DNA of 64,000 nt from Cristatella mucedo (lineage: Eukaryota > Bryozoa > Phylactolaemata > Cristatellidae): NCBI GenBank assembly GCA_009760855.2, contig WPIO01000023.1, positions 1,801,501 to 1,865,500 on the forward strand, written 5' to 3'. Position numbers and translations under genes: made by a program. Below, in pieces: positions 1 to 11,609 of the stretch; position 1 is the stretch's first letter, and every line of letters begins with the position of its first letter. The notes beneath the pieces are model-generated. The model was not told where the DNA came from. It did not search any database and saw only the letters and a list, made by a program, of their open reading frames with translations.

Positions 1-347
1 TTCAACAGGCCACGAAGGCACACTAGGCCAGAAGAAACCACGCCCATTCCGCCGGGCTGTCGGTGTGGGCGTTGCGAGACCAACAAACAAACAGTGGCTC
101 AAGACACAGTCGCGCACGGCAATTACCGAGGTCAACGTATATCACCCCTCTCTGGTCAGGCGCTTCCGTTCTAAAGTTCTAAAAATAAACGCTGGCCACA
201 ACTTGAGGCGCAACAGCAGTAATGAACGGGAGCGAAACCGCCATTAGGCCGGATCAGTCGATAAATAACTAAATGGCCGCTAGGCCGGACTGGAGCACTA
301 GCTAGGCCGGATCTGGCCTAAAGGTCGGAGTTTGCCAACCTCTGATG

Positions 348-460
348 TAATGTATCTCCGTCAGTAACTCCACAAAGTCATAAAGACCATGTGGGTGTTA
401 CGCAGGAGAGTTTTGTATAGCGCACTCACAGCCTAAGCGGCTTTCGGTACGTATTCGGTG
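348..460 (-). repeat. LINE-B 3' end, truncated
   Basis: About 110 bp matches, in reverse orientation, the 3' end of the LINE copy at 43690-44440. Shared landmarks are the GTGGAGTTAC / GGAGATACATTAC tail and the block around the TATACAAAACTCTC motif. Only the non-coding 3' end is present, as expected of a strongly 5'-truncated retrotransposon insertion. I see no gene in the rest of 1-960. Confidence 0.75.
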
Positions 461-964
461 CAGTGGATGCAAGGAGTACCCCCTCCTCGGTAGCTAGAAA
501 ATTCTTAAGCCGCGTTTACCACGTCCATCTTGTTTTTGTCCTGCCTGCGACCTGCTTCTGTCTGGCCTCTGACCTCATAGCTATTTTTACGGAGCTAGGA
601 AACGGAACTCCACGATGCACCTCCCGGAGAATGTCAACCTTTATGGTTGCCTCTTTCGTCAGCTGCCTCGTGATCTAATTCATATATGAAGAGCTCAAAG
701 CCCCACAGACAGGGACTCTCGTGGAATGGATCGATGATTTCACCGGTCATATCATCCGCCGTGCCTTTAACAGCCATGAAGAAGGCGATCCCACGACTGG
801 TCGTTTGTTCAGTCTTGCCTCAGTCTTGGTCAAGAAATAGAGCTACGCTCAGCTCTGAGACTGCGTTAAGTTTTTCGTAAGCCTTGGACCGCCTCCCGTC
901 TTGCTGACGCATGCAGCAAAGACCAGTGCAAGCTTGCAGCAGGACAGAAGAAGACTCGCCGCTT

Positions 965-1075
965 TAATAATAATCATAATAATAATACACTTCATAAAGC
1001 ACCCTCGGAGAACTCAATCTCTTTCTAGGCGCTCTACTTTTGCTGCAAAGGAAACACTATCGAATGGCGAGTGGT
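965..1075 (-). repeat. Short LINE-A tail insertion
   Basis: On the minus strand this reads as the LINE-A 3' tail: the GCAGCAAA start, a GCGCCTAGAAAGAGATT / CTC...GGGTGC stem-loop, then an ATT-rich tail. It lacks any coding sequence. The 5' end falls close to that of the other ~105-bp copies at 1939, 29742 and 43266. No gene is evident in 1076-1938. Confidence 0.75.
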
Positions 1076-1938
1076 ATTACTTCTTCTCTCCCTTCCTGTC
1101 CTTGCTGGGGCAATTACTATACTCCTTACAGATCGTAACTTCAAAACCTCCTTCTTTGACCTGGGAGGAGGGGTGAGAGGAGGCTGGGAAGGGGGACCCC
1201 ATTCTTTATCAACACCTCTTTTGATTCTTTGGTCATCCAGACGTATGCATTCTAATTCTCCCTGCCCGATGGTCTGATTTTTTTATAGGGATGGCTGCTC
1301 ATTCTTGATCTTGTCCCAAGTCAGAACCAGAAGCCGGTTAGGGAAAAGATGAGAAAAGAAGGAGAGCAACTGATCCAACATGGATTTTGACTAAACATAG
1401 GATTATTATGGCAGTTGTAATGAAAGATGAACCTATTAGATATTTTATTAATGATATGCAAAGAAGCTTTGTCAGAGTGGAGTTACAAGGTATCAAACAG
1501 GATTTATTGCATTTGGAGAATTACCATTTTTATAATCATCTTTAACTATATCATCAAATTCTTCCTTTTTAATGCCTTTGTGCGGTTAAGGAGTTTGCTA
1601 TTTTAGAGATCCTCTTAGAATTAAAGCTTAAAATAGACTAGTTCCTATTTGTGATGGCACATCCTCAATGGATAATAACATATTTGATAGCCTCTGAACA
1701 CAGTTACAACAGGGGCTATGTCAGAATAAGTAGTAGCATATGTGCTGAATATAGTGACTCCTAAAGTTATAATAATATTGATAAGTTGTATATAATATCT
1801 GACTTAGGAAAACTAACTGAAAACTTTAGCATTGTCTGAGACTATATATTCGTACCTTTGATTGGTATATTTTATTCTCCGAAATGACATTTCCTATATC
1901 AAAATGAAAGAAATGTATTTCATTTTCTGCAGATAAAT

Positions 1939-2051
1939 TCACTATTCTATTGCGTATCACTTTGCAGCAAATGTAAAGCGCCTAGAAAGAGATTAAGTTC
2001 TCTGAGGGCGCTTTATCAAGTGCAATATTATTATTATTATTATTATTATTA
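1939..2051 (+). repeat. Short LINE-A tail insertion
   Basis: This has the same ~105-bp unit as the copy at 965-1075, on the plus strand. It contains the AAATGTAAAGCGCC start of the terminal stem, the complementary GGGCGCTTT, and ends in (ATT)n. The stem plus simple-repeat end is typical of L2/CR1-group LINEs, whose reverse transcriptase recognises the 3' end. Confidence 0.8.
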
Positions 2052-2288
2052 CTATACGTATCTCCCATACCTCATTGACCTTCAATAAAGATTCATGAAG
2101 ATTGAAAAAATGCATCATAGAATCCGTGACATCTAAGGGAATCTCATCAAAAAAGTGGTGCTCGGCATTGCCATTGTTGAGATCTGCCGCTCGGCTGACC
2201 TCAGCTTGATTAGGGTGATGTGTATTTACCTCGTCGCCATTCTACAAAACATCCTCGACGGCTGCCGTAAATCCTGGTTGCTTGGCTT

Positions 2289-2363
<75 letters not shown>
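2289..2363. repeat. (CT)n microsatellite
   Basis: About 75 bp of nearly pure CT repeat. Apparent open frames across it (poly Ser-Leu or Glu-Arg) are artefacts of the repeat. Confidence 0.95.
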
Positions 2364-2365
<2 letters not shown>

Positions 2366-2479
2366 CTCCCTAGACGAGGCGTCCATCTGGGCTTCCTCGT
2401 GTTCGTGCTCTAGCAGGGCTTGCATTGCATTTCTTCAGTGGCGACCCTGTCCTGATGTTCGTCAGGAAGTTACTCCTTC

Positions 2480-3015
2480 TCCTCGTCCTCCACCACGACT
2501 TCCTCGTCCTCCTCCAATTTCAGGCCCTCGAGTCGGAATCGATGTCCTCTTCCAACAGTTCTTTGTGTTCTTTCTCGCACGTCGCGGTCTCGCACGAGCA
2601 ACACGTGCCTCTTCCAGGCTGAGTTGAGGGTCCTTTGCGAGACTTCGGCCCAGGCCTTCCGGATGAGCGGAGGGCTTCGATAATAGTGCAAGTGATTTCC
2701 AAGATCCATTCCTTGGAGATTGACTGGGTCACGCAAACTTTTTCGTCGGACTTCCATGTGACTGGCGGCATTAACTTGACAGTATTTTTCTTCTTAAAAG
2801 CTCCGGAAATCTCTGCGTGGTAAAGCAGTGGCTTAATCTTCGGGTCTCCACTGGCATTCGATGCGAAGAGCAGTGTCAGCCTGACCTTCAACCTGGCTTG
2901 TATCCAGGCGAAGTCTTCTCCTCATTGGTAATGCAGATCCTGCTGTTGAGCATCCTTTTCCGGAAAGCCTGGTTTTGTCACTGTTAAAGACAGGGTTCGA
3001 CGAATTATCGAAATC
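2480..3015 (-). pseudogene. pogo/Tigger-type transposase relic, catalytic half
   Basis: Minus-strand frames give stretches typical of the DDE domain of pogo/Tigger (CENP-B-like) transposases. They read N-F-N-S-D-K-T-like near 2980, then LTLLFASNASGDPKIKPLL and an A-x-K-K-K-N...W-K-S-D-E-K block near 2730-2890. The upstream block containing QVEGQADTALRIECQW is in another frame, so at least one frameshift separates them. The domain runs out before 2480 next to a CT microsatellite. This is a dead fragment. In the family this domain catalyses cut-and-paste transposition, and CENP-B derives from it. The HTH half may be the fragment at 6280-6459. Confidence 0.75.
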
Positions 3016-3119
3016 CACCATAAGCAACACTAATTAGGCTAACATCAACCGGAAATTAACGTTGCCGAGCACAAAGTCTGAGCTGATATTGTAGTACACA
3101 TTCGATTTTATCTATCCAC

Positions 3120-5785
3120 CAAATCTCACGTCGCTTGGCGCAGGTGCACTTGTGCAAATGAGCTCTGACGCCGGACGCCTGTACGGCAATTCACCGAAAT
3201 CCTCCGCAATCCACTCTAGTTCCCGTCAAATCCATCACAAATCAGCTGCACGCAACTCCAAAAAGTGGAATATCAAACTAAGCTACACGTACAATGTACT
3301 AAGAAAATCTCGCTTGATTCAGCTTACACGTTCTCACGAAGTCCACTGAAATAACATTGCAGTGACCCAGGCCAATACCGAAATCCACTGCATTCTACCG
3401 CACAACGAAAAAATCCTGTTCTAAAAGCTCCTCTGTATTGCATATGGCAGCATACTCTGCCAAAATTTAAATTAAAAAATGTCACTTGCATTCGCACAGT
3501 CGTTCTCGTGCAATGAGCTGCAAATGACTGCAGTAACCCGGACCAATACCGCTATCTACTTCAATCCACCGAACAAAAAGTCAAAATAGATTTCGCCGAG
3601 CTCCAGTTTCTATTGCATATTAAAGTGCATTGTGCTGTGTGCACAACCATGTAAAAAATCTGTGCATCCTCGCACTGTGGCACTAGGCGGCAATCGCCTG
3701 AAATGACCTGGGAAACTACCGCGATCCACTCTATTCCACTGCAAGTCATCCTCAAATCGCCACCGCAAAGCTCTAACTAACACTGCGTATAAGACTAGAC
3801 TCACTTCAAAGGTCATCCTCACAATTTCACTTCATTGTGCACACGCGTTCTCATGCAATGAATTGCAAGCGACTGCAACGGCCCGGTCTCATACCACAAT
3901 CCACCTTAATCCACCGAAATCCGCTGCAATCCGCCGCACAGCGACCAGAATGCGTCCACTAGAAGCTCTGATTATGATTGCACGCTTCTCTACTCTTCGG
4001 TTATTGTGTACTCGCATAACTTCACTGTAGTTGATTCAACCATTCTGCGGCAACGACTGCAACTGTCTGGGCCAGTAGTCAATCCACCGAAACTCGCCGC
4101 AAAACAACCAGAATACGTACACTTTAAGCTCTAATAGTGATTACACGTTGCCCTAATCTTTGGTTATTGTGTAATTGCACAATTTCACTGCAATTTTCTC
4201 AACCATTCGGCACAATGCACTGCAATCGGCTGCAATGGCCCGGGCCAGTACGGCAATCTATGGCAATCTGATGTAAAATTCCCTGAAATCGGTTTCGCAA
4301 TGCTCCAATTTTTAATGCATACTACAAAGCACACTGCTTAAAGTCGACCACATTAGTTAAAGCAATTGCGCTCGTACAATCTCGGGCAATGCATGGCAAT
4401 CTACGGCAACGGCTCGGCTCGAAGCAGCAATCCCCTATAATCCGTGGCAAGTCGACCACAAATTGGCTGCACGAAGTGCCAATTGTTATCGCATTTCACA
4501 TTTCTTTGTGCTAAAAGTGAAACCTTAGGACTTTCAAGCTATTTTGCACATTCATTGTCAACAATGCACGGCAATCGACTTCAATGGCGGGGACCAATAC
4601 CAAAATCCATAGCAAATTGAGGAGAAATCGGCTGCAGCAAGCTCTAATTCTCTTTCCAAAAACATCTCACTTCGCGAGCACGTCCTTTCAACCCTTTCAA
4701 CCAGCTCTGACCGTTTAATCTTGGGAAATGCCTGGCAATCGACGGAAATGGTCCGGGCAAATACGCAATCCATTACGATCTATCGCAAATCACTGGAAAG
4801 TGACTGGGCCAAGATAAAATATGTCTTACCTGTCACAGCCCACCGTGTTTAAAGTGCAATCCCATCCTTTCAACCAATCGCGAATGTACAATCTCGAGCA
4901 ATGAATGGCACTCGACAGCAATGGCCGGGGCAAATACCCCGATTCACGGAAAATTTAAGAGAAATAGTCAGTGCGGAAGCCGCAATAGTCATTACATATA
5001 ACACTCCGGTGCGTTCAAAGTAAAGGCGTGGCATTTTCAAGATGCTTTGCTACTTAACTGTCAGCAATTCACGGCAATCCACAGCAATAGTAGGGGTCGA
5101 CAGCAAAATCCGTGGAAAATTAAAAAGACTGGCTTCGATAAACTATAACTCTCACTACACGTAACATGTACCTTTGGGTGCGAATAATCGTGCGCATTCA
5201 ATCGAAGGTAACACACGCCAATCGACGGCAATAGCCCGGGAAATGCGCCAATCCATAACGGTCCGTTACAAATGAACCGACAGTTGCTGAGAGAAGCTCA
5301 AACTTTTCTTGCGTATTGCACTACACTGCATTAAACGTGCAGCGACATCCTTTAAATAATCGACAAAGGCACAATCGACTGTAATTTAAGGCAATCGACG
5401 GCAATGGCCCGGCCTCTACAGCAATCTGTTTCAAATTTGCTGGAAATCTGCTGTTTTAATTTGTAATGATCCTACCACATAACGCTCTCTGTGGGAGCAC
5501 ATACTGTCAATTTGCGCGTTCAAACTTAGGCAATGCATGGCAATCGACGGCAATTGTCCGAGACAATACAATAATCCATGATCGTCTGTTACAATTACAA
5601 TGATTGTCTGTTGCAATTACAAACAAAGCTGGTGGGAGAAGATCCAATTTGTCTTGTTTATTACAGTGCCCTGTATTAAAAGTGCAACCGCATCCTTTCA
5701 ACTAATCTCAAACGTACATTTAAGGACAATGCGCGGCAATTGACGGCAACGGCCTGGAAAAATACGGAAATCTATCCGTCGTAAG
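3120..5785. repeat. Degenerate tandem satellite, ~170-bp period
   Basis: The phrase GGCAATCGACGGCAATGGCC and variants recur about every 142-197 bp (near 3690, 3870, 4050, 4215, 4390, 4570, 4735, 4908, 5075, 5217, 5393, 5540 and 5737). Each is followed by a CAATCCA-like block and a TTGCA/ATTACA-rich block, giving roughly 15 units. Units are strongly diverged, with indels, so the array is old or not being homogenised. It has no coding capacity. The period is close to a nucleosome repeat, as in many centromeric or heterochromatic satellites, but nothing here shows a centromeric role. Confidence 0.85.
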
Positions 5786-5825
5786 TGTACACACTCAACT
5801 CAAGTCGTGAGACCAAGGGTATGGG

Positions 5826-6116
5826 TCAAGCTATCGTACCAGGCGAGAGAGACCTTGTGGTTAGCTGGAAAAACATGTCACCGCCTTCCCTCTGCTCCGT
5901 GCACAGCAAACTAAACTGGTGGTGTTTCGTAATAAACTCAACGAATTTCCGTAAACTCTCAACCAGCTTCCCAGCACCTTCTTTATCAGCACTGCTACCC
6001 CCACCTTGCACCACGATGACAAGATAGTAACCCGGATTCCACTTCTTCTCCTGAACCTGTTGAGCCACCCCCTGAATTGTTATTTTCCATCCTCCTCTCC
6101 TTGTGAGCTTGTTCAT
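5826..6116 (-). other. Unexplained minus-strand ORF, 96 codons
   Basis: An ATG-initiated minus-strand frame of 96 codons has a protein-like composition, with little low complexity. It includes GYYLVIVVQGGGSSADKEG and a K-L-V-E-S-L-R-K-F amphipathic stretch. It lies just past the satellite array and just downstream, on the same strand, of the pogo-type HTH fragment, but in a different frame. I do not recognise the family. It may be an eroded transposon segment or chance. No splice or expression evidence is visible. Confidence 0.3.
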
Positions 6117-6279
6117 GGAGTAGACTTTTCAGCCCTTGATAGACGATCTCTTGACTCTCTCATAGATGATGCCCTAGAGGCTGGCTGCAACTTCTTTCAT
6201 ATGTCTGCCGTTGATTTGAGTCGGAACCTCTTCATTTCGTCGAGGGTTGAATTGATTTCTCTGCTTTTGTGAGTGGATC

Positions 6280-6459
6280 GGCGAGATTTTCTTGGAAACC
6301 TAGGCTTGAAAGATTGACTTCTTCAGGGCCATAATGAATTGACTTAATTGTTGAAATGCTTACTCCGCACTCAGCTGCAACTCGTGTAACTTTAGCCCGC
6401 GCTTCTTTCTGGCGAATGATTTCTAACTTCAGTTTGAATGAGAGCCATTCTTCAGTCAC
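6280..6459 (-). pseudogene. pogo/CENP-B-type HTH (psq-like) fragment
   Basis: The minus-strand frame starts near 6459 with KLKLEIIRQKEARAKVTRVA followed by A-E-C-G-V-S-I-S-T-I-K-S-I. This fits the psq/CENP-B N-terminal helix-turn-helix pattern (L-x-x-K-L-E-I-I ... V-A-x-E-x-G-V-S-x-S-T-I). That domain binds the terminal inverted repeats in pogo/Tigger transposases. The frame degenerates after about 45 residues. It has the same strand as the DDE fragment at 2480-3015, so the two could be one element split by the satellite, or two insertions. Confidence 0.65.
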
Positions 6460-6947
6460 ACGTGAGCTCTCAGCACTAATATTAAGAGAAGCACTGAAAA
6501 ACAGCTCGAAATTTTACAATTTTCAAACTACTTGAAACAAATTAAAAGAAGAATTAAGAACCAGAAAAGTTGTAGCACTTAGTGCGCTAAGAACGTAACA
6601 TCACAAAGCATACATAGTATAAAAAAATTTAAAAACAGAAAGAGACACAAGAACACAACAGACTTCTATTTCCAACTTTGTTCTTCACTAGATAACAAGA
6701 GGCAGCCACTAGTGTGATCCCATGTTCGATTTTTTGCGTAGACCGTGCGAAACCGAATGCTGGCGAACGAACCTGTCGGTCGGACGGAATGGCAAGCCAG
6801 GGAGAATTTGCAGGCCGGCAGCCCCTGCCTCAGAGAAAAATCTTGCCAACGAATTTTGTTGGGCATTCCGTCTCAAAGGTTGTCTCCTGTTGTGGTGGGG
6901 AGGCATGGGTTTTTTCTTCACTCATTTCCTAGGTTTTACATACCCTA

Positions 6948-7713
6948 TAATAATAATAATAATAATACCGCACTTGATAAAGTTCCCACAGATAACCCTA
7001 TCTCTTTCTAGGCGCTTTACATTTTCTGCAAAGGGATATGCAATTGAATGGTGAGTAAAATCATGCTTGATAAACAAACAAAATGAATAACATGGTTAGG
7101 GGTGACATGCAGAAGGTCAGCATGCAAATGTGGTTAGTGGCAGCATGCACAGTGTCAGCACGCATAAGCTCATGAAGGATGAATAACAGGGAACCAGTAA
7201 ATACTGTCCTAAATAGGTGTGTTTTTAAATTCTTTTTAAATGTGGTCAGGTCAGGGGATGTTCTGACGCAGGTCGGGAGGGAATTCCAGGCTTTGGGAGC
7301 ATGCGAACTAAATGCCCGGTCTCCAAAGGATTTGAGGTTTGTACGAGGTATTTGTAGACTGCTGGATTCCGAAAAGCGGGTGGTACGATGCTTGGCCTGA
7401 TGGGGCAGTATATCTGACAGATAGGCTGGAGCCAAAAAATGAAGTGACCTAAATGTGAGCGACAAAACCTTCAAGTCAATCCGTTGCTTGACTGGTAGCC
7501 AGTGCATGTCGGCGAGAAGTGGAGTAAAGTGGCAACTGCGACGCTCACGACAGACAAGCCTAGCTGCGGAGTTTTGCACCAGCTGCAATCGCCTGATCGC
7601 ACATGCCGGTAGGCCAGCGAGCAGTGAGTTGCAGAAGTCGAGACGGAATGTCACGAATGCATGGACCAACTTAGATGTGATATCCTTATCTAAACAAGCC
7701 CGAATTTTACCCT
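6948..7713 (-). pseudogene. LINE-A copy, 3' part (RT thumb region and 3' UTR)
   Basis: The minus strand carries the C-terminal part of the LINE-A reverse-transcriptase ORF, from KIRACLDKD through the SFGDRAFSS...AWNSLPTCV motif to THLFRT. A 3' UTR follows, with CATGCTGAC-type repeats, the GCGCC stem, and an (ATT)n tail at the left edge. Similarity to the copy at 18158-20292 begins at KIRACLDKD, so the insertion is 5'-truncated there. The frame is still open for about 200 codons, suggesting a fairly young copy. Confidence 0.85.
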
Positions 7714-7749
7714 CGTGTGACCTTTTCAATAGAATGGCACCTTGCAAGC

Positions 7750-10400
7750 AGTACTTTGGACGCTCAATTTAGGGCTCAATAATTTGATGCGAATGCTTTC
7801 GCCCTCCAGTTCTTATTGGAAACCTGTGACAGCTGATCCATTCAAAAGCTTTATTAATCAAATTGGGTAGCTCCAACAAGCCCATGGAGTATGGTTCGGA
7901 ACCCTGAATTGGGTTCGTTCGATTAACTTTTTTGTCATTCTCGATGTTCGTACCCACTATTGTTCATTTCCGTAGGCCATCGTAATCAGTGACTTCCTGC
8001 TATCTCCGTGTTTTATTTTATTATGATTACCGCAGACAAGCATATCAATTATCACACGTATATGCTATAAAGTAAGAAATGTTAGTATCTATGCCAAGGG
8101 AATCGTCAGTTTAATTTCTTTTATGGACATATAGATGGTATAATCATTTTTACGCATGTAGCTGTCTTACTAACTGGTGTCGTATAATAGTCTCACTCAA
8201 AATACTTGGATCAGAGTGCTATTGTTTGAGGAAGATTTAAAATTTGGAACTGTAAGCAGTGCCCTTAATTGATCAGAATTTTTCAAGCACCACGTAATAT
8301 TTTGGTCACGAATCATCTGCTTCACATAACCAAGAAAAATGGTATCTGAGATTTTCCAAAAATATGACTGCCTGGACGAAAGCCAAGTATTCTCTACTCC
8401 ATCCAAGCTGAAGCGACCAATTCGGTGGGCTCTCTATAATTTAACCACAATTCCTGCAGCAGCTCCCCAGTTGCGCGATCGTTTTGAGTTCTATTTTATG
8501 ATGTAATAAGCAAAGAAGCAGTTTTTTTGGCGTCCAAAAGTTGCTTCCGATAGCTCTGGATTAGGAGTGGTGGGGCAAATAGGCTAGTGAGTCTCCACGG
8601 CTGATCGCGAATCTCGTTATCTCGATTTCGAATGCAGCTGACGAGAGAACTTTCATAATATTTCGACAGGTAACACGATTCTCGTAACAGCGTAACGTCA
8701 TACCTGATGCGGAGCCGCATTGAGATGAGAATGCGATGTGAAAGTACCACAAAAGTGATAGCATCAGCCCAGACGTTGGCAAAACGTGCTATCGCTGGAA
8801 AATTGCCGTTCGGGATACTTTCATGACCACCGTATGTTGTAAATTATTTGGGCTGTGACGTGTTGGTTTATTAAGGATGTCATAGTCATTGACAATTGGA
8901 ACCATGAGGTAAGTTGTATCTCTTTCCCGCTAGTCAACCTCGGCCAGATGATTTTTCCATAACTTTCGATGCCTTGGAATTTTTTGGAACACTGCTACTG
9001 GTAAGAAAACCTGCAATACCGTTAGTAACGCAATGTAGTGGCTCTTTTACCAACTCTTGCTTACTCTTTTACTTTATCACAGGCTTGGTCCGTGTTATGG
9101 GTGTCAGTCCTTTGCTGAATATTCAAACAGCTCGAGATCACACTTCACTCAGCCCAAGGTCTTTAAAGGTGACCTTGCTGACTAAATAGCAGTTATTTGC
9201 TTCCACAGATTCGTACGCGTGCGGCTGTAAATAATCGTAATTCATTTAAGCCGATCTCGGCAGATTCATTATAGACGTCCGATTAGAACTGATCAGCATC
9301 TCAATATTTCTTATAAAGTATATTTGTGTATGCGCACACGTGGAAATGCAATACGACGATGACCTATTCCCCGGAATTCTATCCTGCTTATAAAAAATGC
9401 ATTAGATGCTTGATGTCGTCCTGTTTTGATTTTACAGTGTAGGTGGGCTCTAAACTTCTTCGTTGTTTCTTGGCCACTAAACTATGTACGTAAAGCATGG
9501 TATGCTTCGAGTTTTCAAGCCGCAGTTCCCAATCGAAGGATATCAAATCAATTTGCTGTAGGAATTGCATTTGGCTGTCTTACTTAAGTTTACCCTCGGT
9601 CCCTTACCGATGCTTAATGTCAGTAATATCTTACCCTTAAAGTTATTAGCATTTATGGCTCAGTTTTTTCTCCGGCTATTTTTAGACTTGGCCTGTTGAC
9701 CGCATTGTGCCAGATCGGGAATCCCAATCAATGCATTCCAATCACTGGTGGACTTTCTTAAGTCGACTATACCCTAATTTTGATTACTACTAACAGTCAT
9801 GAGGTTAATCCTCGTGGCTATGAAACTCTTTATGTTCAAATTAAATTTCCTAGAATGATGGTCTTCTAGCCGACTGTAAACCTAATTTCAGGGCACGCTA
9901 CCAGGTGCACCGCTTTCAGCTGTCTCCATACTTTACAATGGAGATGCTCATTTATAAGGACTCGCTTCCTCTCTGTTGAAGCGGCAGCGATGCGGAGCCT
10001 TCGATTTCATGTACGGCTCATACACAAATAGTGGAGTCCCACAAAGAATCGAAAAAGAGACAGATTAGATTAACCGATATATATATAGCGAAAGGGCCTC
10101 CGCATAATTCGTTGGTGGCCAACATGCCTCCCTGCGGCCCGCGATAGTGGGGGGGGCTTTGGATCGTGGTAAAACACCGGGCTAGTTATTCAACCTTGAT
10201 CTTCACCAAGTAACAAAGAATGCTGCAATCTATATTGACACATGAAGCAAATTTCTTGTGCACCAGTCAATTGTTTCACCAAATCTAGACAATCAGAACA
10301 AAGTCCTGAAAAGTTCATTGTCTTAGTCATTTGCTCGGCTCCTCTCTTCGGCTTCGCTTCGTCGCCGTTGCACTCGTTTCTGTGAAATCGAGGGAGGAGG
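7750..10400. other. No recognisable gene or repeat
   Basis: This stretch has only short open frames on both strands (under about 95 codons) with no family signature. I see no satellite period and no LINE tail in it. A short (TA)n run is at 10078-10086 and a G-run at 10148-10157. Confidence 0.5.
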
Positions 10401-10419
10401 GCGGGCTGTTCACCGGCGA

Positions 10420-11165
10420 TTGACGGGACAGGACGAGACAGCGCTAGGAGGATTTGGTGGACTCCACCGAATACAGTCGTATCGCGCCCGAGCTAGCATT
10501 TTGTGTTTCTTTTGGGTTTTGTGTGAGCGCGCTCGCACGTGGTCTCGGCATAAGGATTGCCGGGGCGAGCTAGACGCAGTTGGTGTGGTGGGTGAGATAT
10601 TCCGTTGGTTCGGGCTCCTTCTTCTATTTGGGCCGTTCCCCCTAGAGACGCAGGTAGCCTAAGTGTGGAGACGTGTTTCATCCCCAAGAGTGCTTGAGGT
10701 GGTGTGCGATGTATTCCTGCCGTAAGGTGGAAGCGGAGCCCCCGTTCTCCAATCAGGGTCTAGGCTCCGGTTCGGGCTCCTCGTCTTATTCGGGTCGTTC
10801 CCCACAATAGACGTAGGTAGCCTAAGTGCGGGGACGTATTCCCTCCGCAAGAGTGCTTGTGCTGATGAGAGCGTGTGAGGAGTGTGGAGATAAAACTGAG
10901 CTAGACGCGCAGCGACTTAGTGCGCTTGCGAATAAAGCTCAGTAAAATCCCCAATTTTTGGGTCTCGCTTTCCGATTCACGCCGCGGACTCACGACCCCC
11001 TTTAGTAACGGTAATTGGGTCAGCGCCAGAAACGCTCGTTTCGTGGCGGCCAGCTTATTGCGCGTAGGCGCGCACCTAACGGCATTAGGCGGTAGGTTAC
11101 GCCGCTCGGCGAGCAGCAGGTTAAGCCTACTCCACCGAGCCTTCGCCGTTACAATATCCCTCCGG
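10420..11165 (+). repeat. LTR-like block with internal ~163-bp tandem duplication
   Basis: Two ~110-bp segments starting at about 10606 and 10769 share GGTTCGGGCTCCT, a GGGTCGTTCCCC-like stretch, GGTAGCCTAAGTG, and an AAGAGTGCTTG end. They are followed by AATAAA (10931-10936) with a pyrimidine-rich tail. This looks like a U3 with tandem repeats and an R/U5 of an LTR retroelement. No internal coding sequence or second LTR was found, so a solo LTR is one reading and an unrelated duplicated promoter is another. Confidence 0.3.
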
Positions 11166-11195
11166 AGCTAACTCATAAATTTGTATAAATATTTT

Positions 11196-11222
11196 TTATG
11201 TATATATATATATATATATATA
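11196..11222. repeat. (TA)n microsatellite
   Basis: A short TA run lies about 260 bp upstream of the SENP8 start codon. Confidence 0.9.
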
Positions 11223-11484
11223 CTTAATACCTGTATACTTACTGGTCATTAAGGCAACTGTACGCGCGTGTTGTGGTAGTGACTCAAAAAAGCCCGATCC
11301 GGTATATCAATCCATGCTGCAGTTTCGTCCGTGACCCTCAGCTCTCATTCGTTACCGCCACCTGATAAGAGCTCCAGTCGGCCGAGCTAGCGTGGAACTT
11401 CTGGGCCATCAGTCGCGAAGCACTCCTTCACTGGCCCTTACCGAGCAACGCGTACCCGCACGGACGCACGAGCCCAGCACTCGC

Positions 11485-11609
11485 ATGGGTAGCAGAAGGC
11501 GCGACGCCGTCGTACTTAACTACCATAACAGCTTGCTCAGACAGTCCGACGTCGACCTGCTGGAGAAGGGCCAGTGGCTCAACGATGCCATAATTGGATT
11601 CGCGTACGA
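11485..11609 (+). CDS. SENP8: SENP8 exon 1
   Basis: It encodes residues 1-41 plus two bases of codon 42. It starts M-G-S-R-R-R-D-A-V-V-L and ends at GCGTACGA|GTAAGT, a strong donor in phase 2. It contains SLLRQSDVDLL and the W-L-N-D-A-I-I-G-F motif that contacts the NEDD8 tail in the family. Confidence 0.9.

Noticed and set aside
3120-5785. CRISPR-like array
   Set aside because: Repeats are long and diverged without unique uniform spacers, in a genome with spliceosomal introns; it is a satellite.
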